Assembly (NCBI GenBank): GCA_039039985.1
Contig: JBCCOV010000001.1
Coordinates: 1 to 64,000 of the forward strand
Source of the DNA: JBCBWG01 sp039039985
GTDB lineage: Bacteria > Pseudomonadota > Alphaproteobacteria > Rhizobiales > Hyphomicrobiaceae
Direction of reading: 5' to 3'
Length of the DNA stretch: 64,000 nt
The number at the start of each line of letters is the position of its first letter. Positions within the stretch are counted from its first letter, which is position 1. This document shows, in pieces, positions 26,687-35,535 of the stretch. Both the position numbers and the translations under genes were made by a program. A model generated the notes under the pieces. The model had not been told where the DNA came from. It saw only the letters and a program-made list of their open reading frames with translations, and did not search any database.

Positions 26687-27379
26687 CTAGGAAATCTTCG
26701 GGCAGGACAGCGTAACACGCAGGGCGCGCCGCAAATCCTCGTAGCCCTCGACCGACGTGTAGGTGCCGCCTGTTGCCTGCGCGAGGCAGGCGATGGACTG
26801 TTCTGAGCGGCTGCCAATGCGAAAGCCGATGACGTGGACCTTCAGCTGCGGCGCCTCAGCGTGGAGCTTTGTGCCCAGAGCGCAAGCGTTCAGGCCGCAG
26901 TTTTCCAATCCGTCGGTGACAAGGACGACCGTTCCAGGCCGTTTTTTGCGATCAATCGTTTGCGCGGCCAGCCATGTGGCCTGGCTCAAGGCGGTTTGCC
27001 CTGACGGGGAAAGCGTCAACAACTCTGCGAGAATAAGGTCTGCTGAGTTGTTCATTGGTGGCAGGCGCAGGTTCACGCTGTTGCAGGCAGAGCCCGGTAT
27101 GCCGCCGTAGGTGACAAGCCCGGTGGCCCGTTGAGCTGTGATATCGGGAAGCACGTCTGCTGCGGCGCGGCGTGCAATGTCTATTTTTGAGGCATTTGCG
27201 CCCGGTAAACGGGTTGCCATGGAGCCGGATGCATCGAACACCAGCATTGCTTCTTCGTGGCACACGTCATTCGCAAAGGCAGCAACCGGTCCCGATATCG
27301 CGGCAACGACGGCAAGTGCTGCGGCGGCAACCGATCTGCGCATGCGAGACGCAATGCCGGTGGAGAGTTCAGCTGACAT
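26687..27379 (-). CDS. Exported von Willebrand factor A domain protein
   Basis: 230 residues. RRSVAAAALAVVAAISGPVAAFA (given here as a hydrophobic segment ending near 36) looks like a signal peptide with an AFA cleavage site. The mature part is one vWA domain with a complete first MIDAS element, DASGS at 49-53, and VTDGLENCG later. The protein has four or more cysteines, including NACALG, that may form disulfides. Stand-alone periplasmic vWA proteins usually bind partner proteins through metal. GGAGG lies 6 nt upstream of the ATG at 27379, which decides the start. Confidence 0.82.
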   Translation of the reverse strand: MSAELSTGIASRMRRSVAAAALAVVAAISGPVAAFANDVCHEEAMLVFDASGSMATRLPGANASKIDIARRAAADVLPDITAQRATGLVTYGGIPGSACNSVNLRLPPMNNSADLILAELLTLSPSGQTALSQATWLAAQTIDRKKRPGTVVLVTDGLENCGLNACALGTKLHAEAPQLKVHVIGFRIGSRSEQSIACLAQATGGTYTSVEGYEDLRRALRVTLSCPKIS

Positions 27380-27602
27380 CAAAGCCTCCACGTCGTTATC
27401 TGGCCAAGCGAGTTATCGCGCTGTCGACACCCAGCATGCGTCCGGAGAGATGAACCGGAGGTCAACGGATACCAGCATCAGACCATCAGCGGCGCAGGTG
27501 TGGCAACTCACGTTGTCAGACTGTCAAAATGCCGTGTCTTGCCGACGCTTACTGCGGAGTACACATCCGGCACACCCATTGCCGCGACTTCGGAGCCGAC
27601 AC

Positions 27603-28523
27603 ATGAGCCAACTTCCCGCTGATGATCCCATCCCTGGTGATCGCAAATCCTGCGAACAAATCGAGCAGGTTATCGTACCGCGCGCCCGCGATCTTGGTGG
27701 ATTTGAGGTCCGCCGCGCGCTGCCATCCGTTGGCCGCAAGATGATCGGCCCGTTCATCTTTTTCGACCAAATGGGGCCATCAGAGTTCTTACTTGAGAAC
27801 GGTATTGACGTGCGACCTCATCCGCACATCGGCCTCTCGACGGTAACATATCTGTTCGAAGGCGAGGTTTACCATCGCGACAGTTTGGGCACGGCGCTGC
27901 CGATCCGACCCGGTGAGGTCAATCTCATGACCGCCGGGCGCGGCATTGTGCACTCCGAGCGCGAGACAACCGAGGCCAAGCAACAGCCTCGCCGCCTGTT
28001 TGGTATTCAGGCCTGGGCGGCACTGCCGAAATCTCACGAAGAGGACGCGCCGGCCTTCGCGCATCATGGAACGGATGAACTTCCGCGGATCGAAGGCGAG
28101 GGGAAGCGCGTTCGCCTCGTCATGGGATCGCTTTACGGGGAAACATCGCCGGCGGCGTTTCCGCACCCGACGTTCTATGCCGAAGCTGTTTTGGCGCCGG
28201 GTGCCGTGTTGCCACTCGATCCCGATTACGATGAGCGGGCCATCTACATCGCAAGCGGCACTGTAGATATCGCCGGTGACAGCTTTGGCGAGGGCCGGCT
28301 TCTGGTTTTCCATCCGGGCGATCGCATTTCCATCCTGGCGACCTCGAACGCCCGGATTATGCTGCTTGGCGGCGAGCCGATGGACGGTCCGCGCCATATC
28401 TGGTGGAATTTCGTGTCGTCGTCGCAGGAGCGGATCGAACTTGCAAAGGAGGAATGGCGCACCGGGCGCTTCCAAACCGTACCCGGAGACGCTGAGGAGT
28501 TTATTCCGCTGCCGGATCGTTAA
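27603..28523 (+). CDS. Pirin family protein
   Basis: 306-residue bicupin. The N-terminal cupin has the pirin pattern RPHPHIGLSTVTYLFEGEVYHRD and GRGIVHSE, giving the histidines and glutamate for one metal. The C-terminal pirin domain (FYAEAVLAPGA, then AIYIASGTVDI) follows. Some bacterial pirins have quercetin 2,3-dioxygenase activity; others bind protein partners. The start MSQLPADDP is preferred over the far upstream open frame because upstream residues show no similarity. Confidence 0.9.
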   Translation: MSQLPADDPIPGDRKSCEQIEQVIVPRARDLGGFEVRRALPSVGRKMIGPFIFFDQMGPSEFLLENGIDVRPHPHIGLSTVTYLFEGEVYHRDSLGTALPIRPGEVNLMTAGRGIVHSERETTEAKQQPRRLFGIQAWAALPKSHEEDAPAFAHHGTDELPRIEGEGKRVRLVMGSLYGETSPAAFPHPTFYAEAVLAPGAVLPLDPDYDERAIYIASGTVDIAGDSFGEGRLLVFHPGDRISILATSNARIMLLGGEPMDGPRHIWWNFVSSSQERIELAKEEWRTGRFQTVPGDAEEFIPLPDR

Positions 28524-28571
28524 TCCATGTCCGCGTCAGCCGCCCGAATGTAGGATCTTTGGCATCGCATC

Positions 28572-28600
28572 TTGACGGCGCGCGGTCATTTTCGTATCAG
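28572..28600 (+). promoter_or_regulatory. Sigma-70-type promoter for the tRNA pair
   Basis: TTGACG at 28572-28577 and TATCAG at 28595-28600 are separated by exactly 17 nt. The expected start site near 28607 is about 23 nt before the mature 5' end of tRNA-Asp. The match to the consensus and the position make this a likely promoter. Confidence 0.55.
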
Positions 28601-28629
28601 CGCGGTCTGCGGATTGACCGTCCGCGCAC

Positions 28630-28706
<77 letters not shown>

Positions 28707-28777
28707 TATGACTGGCGCGTACTTCGCATTTCGCGCTGTGTCCGGCGCGCCGCGCGAACAGCGAATCAGAATAGCAC

Positions 28778-28853
28778 GCTCCCATCGTCTAGTGGCCTAG
28801 GACACTGCCCTCTCACGGCGGAAACAGGGGTTCGAGTCCCCTTGGGAGTGCCA
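28778..28853 (+). tRNA. tRNA-Glu (CTC anticodon)
   Basis: 76 nt with an encoded CCA. The acceptor stem is GCTCCCA with TGGGAGT, the terminal pair being G-T. The anticodon loop CTCTCAC gives CTC, reading GAG, and GGTTCGAGTCC is the T-arm. Confidence 0.95.
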
Positions 28854-29154
28854 CATCTCGGACATCGTCAGGCACGCTGGCGTATGGGTATTGTCGAGGC
28901 TGTTTCATCCGCCGTCTGCACAAAGCAGCTCGCACCAGCAGGCGGACTGTGGCTTAGGCCAATCCCGTCGCTGCACCGGGTTTTGTGTGTGCGTGAAACA
29001 TGATTTTGTGTTAAAGTGCGGGTCCTTGAAGTTCTCGCAACGTCGGATCGTTGTCACGCGAATGGCCAGCCTCTCGTCCGAACCCTACCTGCAGACGAGA
29101 ATAGGGCATTTTGACCATAAGGCGGCTGCCCGTGTCGCCATATAAGAGGCATGC
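28854..29154. other. Intergenic region between tRNA-Glu and the glycan gene
   Basis: About 300 nt with no recognisable gene. Several weak inverted repeats lie near 28860-28990 but none forms a long stem with a U-run. It probably holds the end of the tRNA transcript and the promoter of the next gene. Confidence 0.45.
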
Positions 29155-29994
29155 GTGCGAGTCGCATTCCACACCTACCCCAAAAAGTGGCAGTCGATTC
29201 GAGGCCTGCTCGCCTTACGTCGCCATGGTCATCGATATTGGGCCGGCCATGCGTTGCGTCGCGGCGTCGAGCGCTGCGGACTAGAGACGATCACCGGGCG
29301 TTACGATGAGCCGACCGATGCCGACGTGGCGGTGATATGGGGGTGGAAACAATCCAAGGTCATCTCAGCTTGCCAGCAAGGTGGCCAACAGCTGTTGGTC
29401 TTGGAACGCGGGTTCATTCAGCCGCGACATGCCTGGATCAGTTTGACGTGGAACGGCCTGAACGGCCGCGGGCAATTCCCGACGGCCAACGACAACGGCG
29501 CGCGTTGGCGTCAGCACTTTGCGAAACCTCTTCAGCCGTGGCGAACATCGCCCGGCGATTACGTTCTACTCATTGGCCAGGTGCCGGGCGACGCAGCGCT
29601 CCATGGCGCGTGCATTGAGACGTGGCTCAATGAAACAGCGAAAAAACTGCTCGACATGGGGCATCGGGTGCGATTTCGACCGCATCCGCTTCACAGGCTA
29701 CCCAGCCCCGCCGGCGCTGAGTATTCGACATCGTCGCTGACCGAGGACTTGGGTCGGGCCGATCGGTGTGTTGTCTACAACTCTACGACGGCAGTTGAAG
29801 CCGTTCTGGCTGGCGTCCCCACGGTGGTTTGCGACATCGGCGCTGCGGCATGGCCCATGGCCAGCCACGACGTCGCGCAGGAGCTTGTCCGGCCGGATCG
29901 CGCCGCATGGTGTCACGACCTCGCCTGGCGGCAGTGGCGAGCCAGTGAGCTGAAGGACGGTGGTGCTTGGCGGTTTGCAACTCGGGAAATCTGA
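29155..29994 (+). CDS. Putative GT-B-type glycosyltransferase / capsule biosynthesis-like protein
   Basis: 279 residues from a GTG start with AAGAGG just upstream. The C-terminal half looks like the sugar-nucleotide-binding half of a GT-B fold or a capsule KpsS-like protein: VRFRPHPLHRL, LTEDLGRADRCVVYNSTTAVEAVLAGVPTVVCD (read in parts), then GAAAWPMAS. The pattern of Ser-Thr-Thr before a small-residue helix is common in polysaccharide-transfer proteins. The N-terminal half begins MRVAFHTYPKKW. It is convergent with the two glycosyltransferase genes at 30142-32156, supporting a glycan role. Exact reaction unknown. Confidence 0.6.
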   Translation: MRVAFHTYPKKWQSIRGLLALRRHGHRYWAGHALRRGVERCGLETITGRYDEPTDADVAVIWGWKQSKVISACQQGGQQLLVLERGFIQPRHAWISLTWNGLNGRGQFPTANDNGARWRQHFAKPLQPWRTSPGDYVLLIGQVPGDAALHGACIETWLNETAKKLLDMGHRVRFRPHPLHRLPSPAGAEYSTSSLTEDLGRADRCVVYNSTTAVEAVLAGVPTVVCDIGAAAWPMASHDVAQELVRPDRAAWCHDLAWRQWRASELKDGGAWRFATREI

Positions 29995-30141
29995 CAACGC
30001 GAGCTATTCGACAACCCGGTCACGGGCCTCACCGAATGCGAGTCCGTCACCACTGCAGTGACCCATGAGAGTCTTTCGGGTTTCGGTGAATGTATCCCAG
30101 GCTCACGGTCTCGGTCTCCATCGTCAGAGACTAGGAAGCAC

Positions 30142-31035
30142 CTAGTACGAGCGGCACTGCCCTTTCAGTCTTATTCGGATGCGTTTTTTCACATTTGAAT
30201 GAAACCTCAGGCCCCAAAGTGCTCTGGCCTTGCGTACCCGACGCTGAATTCTGGTCCATATATGTTTCCTTTCTTTAGTCTGAGGTCCGCTTGAGTTGTG
30301 CGTGCTGATCCAGCTTTTCCGATCTTGGGCCAAACCGCTTATAATCCCAACGCGCAGGCTTGAAGGAAGGTTTTGATCTTGAATACACAAAGCCGGATCG
30401 ATTTGCATGCGCACGAGGTCATTGACAGGCGAGATGGCTGGGTTGAACAGAAACTGGTCAACGTCAATCGTTATCTGCTGAGAGCTCTCAATTAGGTGGG
30501 ATGCTGCACGCGAGGCAACAATGTATCCTCCAGTCCCAACATGTTTGCTGTTCAAAAAGCGTAGCTTATGCGCACCGTCGATGTGAAGGTAGTCGTTCGA
30601 GACAAGTATCTTACGGTGAAACGTTTCAATCTTTATTAAATCGGCCTGTTGAGGGAGCCATGCCGACGACTTCAGTAGGCGTGACGCTGCTTCGGAAAAA
30701 TGCAAGTCGTCTTCTAGAATAACAGCCCAGCGAAACGAGCTTGCGGCCAATGCAGACCAAACTTTTCTGTGGCTCAGGAAAACCGCAACCGCGGTCGGCG
30801 ATGCCGATTGATCCGATCGGGCTAACGCATCACGCTGTGCGCTGGTGAATGCTGCAGCGTCGACTGCCGGGACGCGCAGTGCTCGTAAACTGAAGTTGTC
30901 GAGAAGTGCTCGCATTCGCCGCCAGCGATCGCAATCGCGGTCCAAGTTGATCACCACAATTGGCAGCGAGTCCTCGGTGAAATCATCAAACAGACCGGTT
31001 TCATCGCGCCAGCTCAGATCGCGCAGTGAAGTCAT
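30142..31035 (-). CDS. Glycosyltransferase family 25 protein
   Basis: 297 residues of the GT25 (LPS glycosyltransferase) type. IVVINLDRDCDRWRRM near residue 26 is the family start motif. AVFLSHRKVW and the ILEDDLHF acidic motif (around 105-112) follow, with GTGGYIVASRAA and the DVDQFLF segment later. Such enzymes add galactose or related sugars to LPS or other glycans. The gene starts 5 nt after the stop of the upstream glycosyltransferase-like gene, so the two form one unit. Confidence 0.87.
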   Translation of the reverse strand: MTSLRDLSWRDETGLFDDFTEDSLPIVVINLDRDCDRWRRMRALLDNFSLRALRVPAVDAAAFTSAQRDALARSDQSASPTAVAVFLSHRKVWSALAASSFRWAVILEDDLHFSEAASRLLKSSAWLPQQADLIKIETFHRKILVSNDYLHIDGAHKLRFLNSKHVGTGGYIVASRAASHLIESSQQITIDVDQFLFNPAISPVNDLVRMQIDPALCIQDQNLPSSLRVGIISGLAQDRKSWISTHNSSGPQTKERKHIWTRIQRRVRKARALWGLRFHSNVKKRIRIRLKGQCRSY

Positions 31036-31040
31036 GGCGG

Positions 31041-32156
31041 TTATCCAAACACAACCCGCATCAGGTCAGCCCAGTCCTTGTCGACTGTCAGCTTGTCTTG
31101 CGCGTGTTCTCGTTTTCGCTGTCTCCAAAACGTCGATACCGCCCGGCAATGAACGTAAGCGAGATCATCATGAATGCAAAAACGCATGACCGGCTTTGTT
31201 CGGCCGAATATCGGTCCGTGGATGTCCCATCGCAACCAATGTCCGAGACGACGATTCGCAACGCAGTATTTGAAGAGCGGGTGATGGTCCTCGGCCGGCG
31301 TGGTCCGCCATATATGGTCTGCATGACTTGTCGGGCCGTCGTGATGGTCGTCGGATTGGATGTAGCGCCACCGGCCACGGAACATTGCGATTCCCGTTGT
31401 GGAAGCCACTGCGCGCGAGAAAATATCGCTATCAGGAATAGGTTCGATCAATTCGTCAATATCGCAACTCAATACAGCGCGCGCGGTGCGAAAAAACCGC
31501 ACTCTCGCAATGTTGAGCATTGCTGTTTGAAAAAATTCTGTTCGGCCATATTTGTGAAGTCCCCAAAGAAAGGGGGCGGAGACAACTTTTATGATAAGGT
31601 CTGGGCAATGAGCGTTGAGCGCTTGCTGTAAGTCTTCGGCGTCATAAACTGTCGAACCATTATCGAATATAACTGCGCCATGCAGATTGTGAACTTTTTG
31701 ATGGTACGTGAGCCAGTCAGAAATCCAGTGTATATCGTTATTCTTGCTTTTTGTTGCGACGGCATTTAAGCCGCGAAAACTGGATAGGTCCGCCAGGGAA
31801 ACCGGTGACGTTACATTTAGGCCCTCGAAGTTAAGTGTGATCTCTTCACACGTCTGTGCGCGTGGCAGCCATATTTCAGAAAAGCGCTTGTATCTCCATA
31901 TTTTCTGGATTTTACACCGGCTGCCGCTGTCAACGCTGAACTGTCCTCGCCGAACGGCCTTTTCAAGATTATAAAGTGGCGGGCCAATAATGCAGATTTT
32001 CTCAACGCTGGGGTCGTAGATGGCGTCATACCATAGCGTGTCGTAGTCGTATGCCTGAAGCTCTTCATCTGGGACGCCAGGGGCTACGTAGCGCACGTCA
32101 CGACGCAGGCCAAAGTCGGCTGGAAGCCGTGCTGACGCCAGCTGAGTAACTGTCAT
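31041..32156 (-). CDS. Glycosyltransferase-like protein (GT92/DUF23-like)
   Basis: 371 residues. SDWLTYHQKVHNLHGAVIFDNGS and AVLSCDIDELIEP (both read in short parts) resemble GT2/GT92-type glycosyltransferases, where the Asp-rich CDIDE motif binds the metal-sugar nucleotide. The first 100 residues have no clear match. The ATG at 32156 follows AAGGA at a good distance; a TTG at 32162 is also in frame. Base composition around 31500-32000 is clearly lower in GC than neighbouring genes (one 60-nt line, 31501-31560, has 23 G+C), hinting at transfer. It forms a pair with the GT25 gene. Confidence 0.7.
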   Translation of the reverse strand: MTVTQLASARLPADFGLRRDVRYVAPGVPDEELQAYDYDTLWYDAIYDPSVEKICIIGPPLYNLEKAVRRGQFSVDSGSRCKIQKIWRYKRFSEIWLPRAQTCEEITLNFEGLNVTSPVSLADLSSFRGLNAVATKSKNNDIHWISDWLTYHQKVHNLHGAVIFDNGSTVYDAEDLQQALNAHCPDLIIKVVSAPFLWGLHKYGRTEFFQTAMLNIARVRFFRTARAVLSCDIDELIEPIPDSDIFSRAVASTTGIAMFRGRWRYIQSDDHHDGPTSHADHIWRTTPAEDHHPLFKYCVANRRLGHWLRWDIHGPIFGRTKPVMRFCIHDDLAYVHCRAVSTFWRQRKREHAQDKLTVDKDWADLMRVVFG

Positions 32157-32162
32157 GCTCAA

Positions 32163-32546
32163 TCCTTAACGCGACCAGTGGGAGCAAGTGTGAGACAATT
32201 GTTGAGGTCCTCGGCCAATGCGTTGCTTCGTTTTCGACCGACGTGGATGAAACGACCGAATATCGCTTATCATGTTGCGATCATGCTTTAGCTTGCGACG
32301 GCAAATGGAGCGTCCATTGCCGCTTGCGGTGATGCAGTGACGCAACTTTGGCTTGGACGTGGAGGTTCGCGCGTTTCAGGTTTCGAGCGAACCATTCCAC
32401 GCCTCGTCTTTTGGCCTCCCTGGGCGGCCAAATTGAATCGAACATGGTATTTGGGCCGGCGAAGTGAGGCCGCCTATGGCCGCAATCATCGAGAAGTGGT
32501 GCGCCCCGTAGCAAGCATCAAAGATCTGGCAACAAGGCTGCAGGGT
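32163..32546. other. Intergenic region, no recognisable gene
   Basis: About 380 nt between the glycosyltransferase start and the end of the OxyR-like gene, both on the minus strand. A short minus-strand frame (32281-32514) has no recognised similarity. The region should contain the promoter of the glycosyltransferase pair. I see no mobile-element ends. Confidence 0.45.
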
Positions 32547-33461
32547 TTACGCAGCAAATTCCGAGAACCTGCCTTTTACCAATGTACGAAGAAGCTCCGT
32601 CAGGTCGCCGTACTGCTCGTGGCGTGCACTCGACTTGCGCCAGGCCAGCCCGATGATCCGGTAAACTGCGCGATCATGCAGTTCAACGATCCGGATACTC
32701 TCGTCGCGTGCCGCGACGTGGTGGACATAAAGTCCGGGCAGGAATGTGAGACCGAGTCCCATCGCAACCATCTCGCGCAGCGTGTCGAGACTGGTGCCCT
32801 CGTAATCATAGCGCAAACGGGCACCGCACTCTTCGCAAAGCGCAAGAACGACGTCATGTAACTGGTGGCCGCGACCGAGCGCCAGGATATCCTCGCCTTC
32901 CAGATGTTTGCGTTGCAGTTTGGGTTCGGAGGCCAAGACATGGTTCTTGGCCACGCATACGTAGAGCGGCTCGCGAAACAGAACTTCGGTGACGATCTCA
33001 CGGTTTTTCGTCGGCAGCGGTGTCATCACCAAATCATGACGCCCTTCCACCAAAGCGCCAACAAGACCGCTTGGCAGCTCTTCGCGGACATAGAGCTTCA
33101 AGTCAGGATAGTGGCGTTGAAGTTCGGGAATCAGCAGCGGCAACAGATACGGGCCGATCGTTGGCGGCAGGCCGAGGCGAAGCACACCGGCAAGTTCACG
33201 GCCGCCACTTGCCGATAGCGAGCGTATCTCCTCGGCGTCAGCAAGCATGCGCCGCGCAATGGCAACCACCTGGTTGCCGATCGGTGTCAGGATAACCCGC
33301 GACCGTGTGCGTTCGACAAGTTGCGCGCCAAGCCGTGTCTCGAGTGATTTCAATTGCTCGCTGAGGGTCGGCTGCGTCGTGTGAGATTGCTCGGCAGCAC
33401 GCCGGAAGTTTCGCGTTTCAGCGATTGCGACGAGATACTCGAGTTGTCTCAAGTTCGGCAT
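32547..33461 (-). CDS. OxyR-like LysR family regulator lacking the peroxidatic cysteine
   Basis: 304 residues. The N-terminal winged helix (LRQLEYLVAIAETRNFRRAA) and the overall sequence match OxyR-type hydrogen peroxide regulators. In E. coli OxyR the reactive pair is C199 in GHCLRDQ and C208. Here the first position is Q200 (GRGHQLHD) while the second, C209, is kept at the same spacing, with an extra C212. A classical C199-C208 disulfide switch is therefore impossible. It may sense another signal or use C209/C212. The start is the ATG giving MPNLRQLEY; the frame is open to 33557. No katG or ahpC lies next to it. Confidence 0.85.
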   Translation of the reverse strand: MPNLRQLEYLVAIAETRNFRRAAEQSHTTQPTLSEQLKSLETRLGAQLVERTRSRVILTPIGNQVVAIARRMLADAEEIRSLSASGGRELAGVLRLGLPPTIGPYLLPLLIPELQRHYPDLKLYVREELPSGLVGALVEGRHDLVMTPLPTKNREIVTEVLFREPLYVCVAKNHVLASEPKLQRKHLEGEDILALGRGHQLHDVVLALCEECGARLRYDYEGTSLDTLREMVAMGLGLTFLPGLYVHHVAARDESIRIVELHDRAVYRIIGLAWRKSSARHEQYGDLTELLRTLVKGRFSEFAA

Positions 33462-33645
33462 GCCGTGTCGTGCCTCGACTGTGAACGCTTGACCGCCAGG
33501 ATTGTAGGCCGGAACGCCTGTATCGGCCTGGGCTCGATGATCGAGATTCCCGATCAAGATAGCAGCATTTTCCGATTAGCGGCACATCAGGGCAATCTCC
33601 ATTTCCGAACAATCATCGAGATTGTTTCACAGAACGGAGATTGGA

Positions 33646-33810
33646 ATGACACAGGCCAAAGCTCAACCGGCGGCAGGATCCGCGACGAGCGCGCGCCAAC
33701 AATCCGAACGTCAAGGCACGCAGACTGTATCACACTTCGCTGGCTCAGTGAGTGGTGCGGCAATTGCTCCGACAACCATCGTGATGATCTCCCGCCCGTC
33801 ATCATTCTAG
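33646..33810 (+). CDS. Possible small protein of 54 residues
   Basis: A short frame begins MTQAKAQPAAGSATS with CGGAGA 7 nt upstream of the ATG. The product is Ser/Ala/Gln-rich at the start with a small hydrophobic C-terminal part (AAIAPTTIVMI). It lies in the divergent space upstream of the OxyR-like gene and 35 nt before the next plus-strand gene. No family is recognised; it may not be real. Confidence 0.25.
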   Translation: MTQAKAQPAAGSATSARQQSERQGTQTVSHFAGSVSGAAIAPTTIVMISRPSSF

Positions 33811-33845
33811 CAGCAGCGTGACCACTCTCATCCGGTGAGCAACAC

Positions 33846-34127
33846 ATGATTGATCTATCGCGCGTTGTGGACACACTCGGCGGCCTCTTCGGCCAATCGG
33901 GTGCAACTGAGGCGGCGCAACGCCTGTTCGAACAGGGTCCCGAGTTGAACATCAACTTCGAGCAGCTTCAAGGACTTGATCCGCAAGAGATCGTGTCACA
34001 GCTGGCAGAACAGGGAATCGACTTGTCGAGCTTCGACGCGACGCAGTTGACCGAGCTGTCCGAAAAACTCGGGACCGATCTGCCGATCGAGGATATCCTT
34101 TCGCGCTTTACCGACCGCGCAGCCTAA
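33846..34127 (+). CDS. Small acidic protein of unknown function with a duplicated motif
   Basis: 93 residues with no recognised family and no membrane or signal segment. It is acidic and rich in Leu, Gln and Glu. Residues about 36-60 (INFEQLQGLDPQEIVSQLAEQG) and about 58-80 (IDLSSFDATQLTELSEKLG) look like two degenerate copies of one helical motif, each ending in a Gly-Ile/Thr-Asp-Leu turn. The gene has a strong hairpin terminator right after it (34156-34199). It lies downstream of the OxyR-like promoter region, opposite in direction, so it could be a target. Confidence 0.65.
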   Translation: MIDLSRVVDTLGGLFGQSGATEAAQRLFEQGPELNINFEQLQGLDPQEIVSQLAEQGIDLSSFDATQLTELSEKLGTDLPIEDILSRFTDRAA

Positions 34128-34155
34128 GGCTGCCCACTCGGTCCAAGGCTTCGGT

Positions 34156-34199
34156 CCGCCGCGCATGTTTCGGCCATAGGCGCGCGGCGGGCCGCTTTT
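34156..34199 (+). terminator. Rho-independent terminator
   Basis: CCGCCGCGC (34156-34164) pairs perfectly with GCGCGGCGG (34182-34190), followed by GCCGCTTTT. It lies 29 nt past the stop of the 93-residue protein gene and before nhaA, so it ends the upstream transcript. Confidence 0.7.
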
Positions 34200-34232
34200 G
34201 TGTTATAACGACGTGCGCACCAACTGACAGAC

Positions 34233-35522
34233 GTGAAGAAACGGGGATTTAGCAGAGTGTCGGGCGAAACAGTTCCAGGACAACCACACACCAAGAGCTT
34301 ACTCGGTCGAATTTTGACCAACGAGGCGGCAGGCGGTGCTTTTCTAATCGCTGCAACGTTCCTGGCGTTGCTGTTTTCGAACACGGCACTTCAGGGCATA
34401 TACGGCTCGCTCCTGTCGACCAATATCACGGTTGCCGTCGGCACCTTCAGCATCGACAAACCATTGCTGCTTTGGATCAACGACGGCTTGATGGCCGTCT
34501 TTTTCCTGCTGGTCGGACTGGAACTGAAACGCGAACTGCTCGAAGGTGAACTGTCGGACCGTCAGCGTGCCACGCTACCGCTGATTGCTGCCGTTGGCGG
34601 CATTGTCGTCCCGGCACTCATTTACGCGGCGCTCAACTGGAACGATCCGGCCGAGCTGCGTGGCTGGGCTATCCCAGCTGCGACCGACATTGCTTTCGCG
34701 CTTGGCATTCTCGCGCTTCTCGGTCGCCGGGTGCCGATCGCATTGAAGGTGTTCTTGCTGGCCGTCGCGATCATTGATGACCTTGCTGCCATCATCATCA
34801 TTGCAGTGTTCTATACTGCGGACCTCTCGACCACGTCTTTGGCCGTTTCCGCCGTTGGGGTCGCGGCGCTTGCTGCGCTAAACCGTGCGGGCGTTGCGCG
34901 TTTGACGCCGTACATCCTCGTCGGCGCGTTTGTCTGGGTCTTTCTGCTTAAATCCGGCGTTCATGCAACCCTTGCCGGCGTTGTGACGGCGTTGTTCGTG
35001 CCGCATATCCGGGCGCAAGGTGAAGAGCATACCGTGCTCGTGAGCACTGAGCACGACCTGAAGCCGTGGGTGATGCTCGGTATCATGCCGATCTTCGCGT
35101 TTGCCAATGCCGGTGTGACGTTGTGGGAGCTGTCGCTTAACGACCTGTTCGGCACTGTATCTCTGGGCATCGCCTTGGGTCTGTTTATTGGTAAGCAGGT
35201 CGGGATCATGGGTTTTGTGTGGGTCGCCGTTCGTCTTGGCGTCGCACAGCTCCCGGTTGGTGTCACATGGCGCCAGATGCACGGCGCATCGCTGTTGGCC
35301 GGTATCGGCTTCACGATGAGCTTGTTCATTGGAACGCTCGCCTTCACGGATCCGGACCATGTTGCGGCCGTTCGGGTTGGTGTGTTGACCGGCTCTCTGT
35401 TCTCCGGCGTTGCGGGCTACCTCATTCTGCGGAGCGCCATTGCGGGCATCCGCATGGATCGCACTGCGGATGAGGACATCGAGAACCCTGGACCCCTGGC
35501 TGAGCCTGCGACGACAAAGTGA
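34233..35522 (+). CDS. nhaA: Na+/H+ antiporter NhaA
   Basis: 429 residues with about 12 transmembrane segments. The sodium/proton-binding Asp pair is D182-D183 in AIIDDLAAI (E. coli D163-D164). NDGLMAVFFLLVGLELKRE and PAATDIAFALGILALLG are hallmark segments. It exports Na+ in exchange for protons at alkaline pH. The start appears to be a GTG; upstream stops limit alternatives. The carbonic anhydrase gene follows after 13 nt, suggesting a pH/ion-homeostasis pair. Confidence 0.95.
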   Translation: MKKRGFSRVSGETVPGQPHTKSLLGRILTNEAAGGAFLIAATFLALLFSNTALQGIYGSLLSTNITVAVGTFSIDKPLLLWINDGLMAVFFLLVGLELKRELLEGELSDRQRATLPLIAAVGGIVVPALIYAALNWNDPAELRGWAIPAATDIAFALGILALLGRRVPIALKVFLLAVAIIDDLAAIIIIAVFYTADLSTTSLAVSAVGVAALAALNRAGVARLTPYILVGAFVWVFLLKSGVHATLAGVVTALFVPHIRAQGEEHTVLVSTEHDLKPWVMLGIMPIFAFANAGVTLWELSLNDLFGTVSLGIALGLFIGKQVGIMGFVWVAVRLGVAQLPVGVTWRQMHGASLLAGIGFTMSLFIGTLAFTDPDHVAAVRVGVLTGSLFSGVAGYLILRSAIAGIRMDRTADEDIENPGPLAEPATTK

Positions 35523-35535
35523 GGAACAGCGCTTC

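Noticed and set aside
32281..32514. A 77-residue minus-strand frame, considered as a transposase remnant
   Set aside because: No inverted repeats, target duplication or recognisable transposase motif could be seen.
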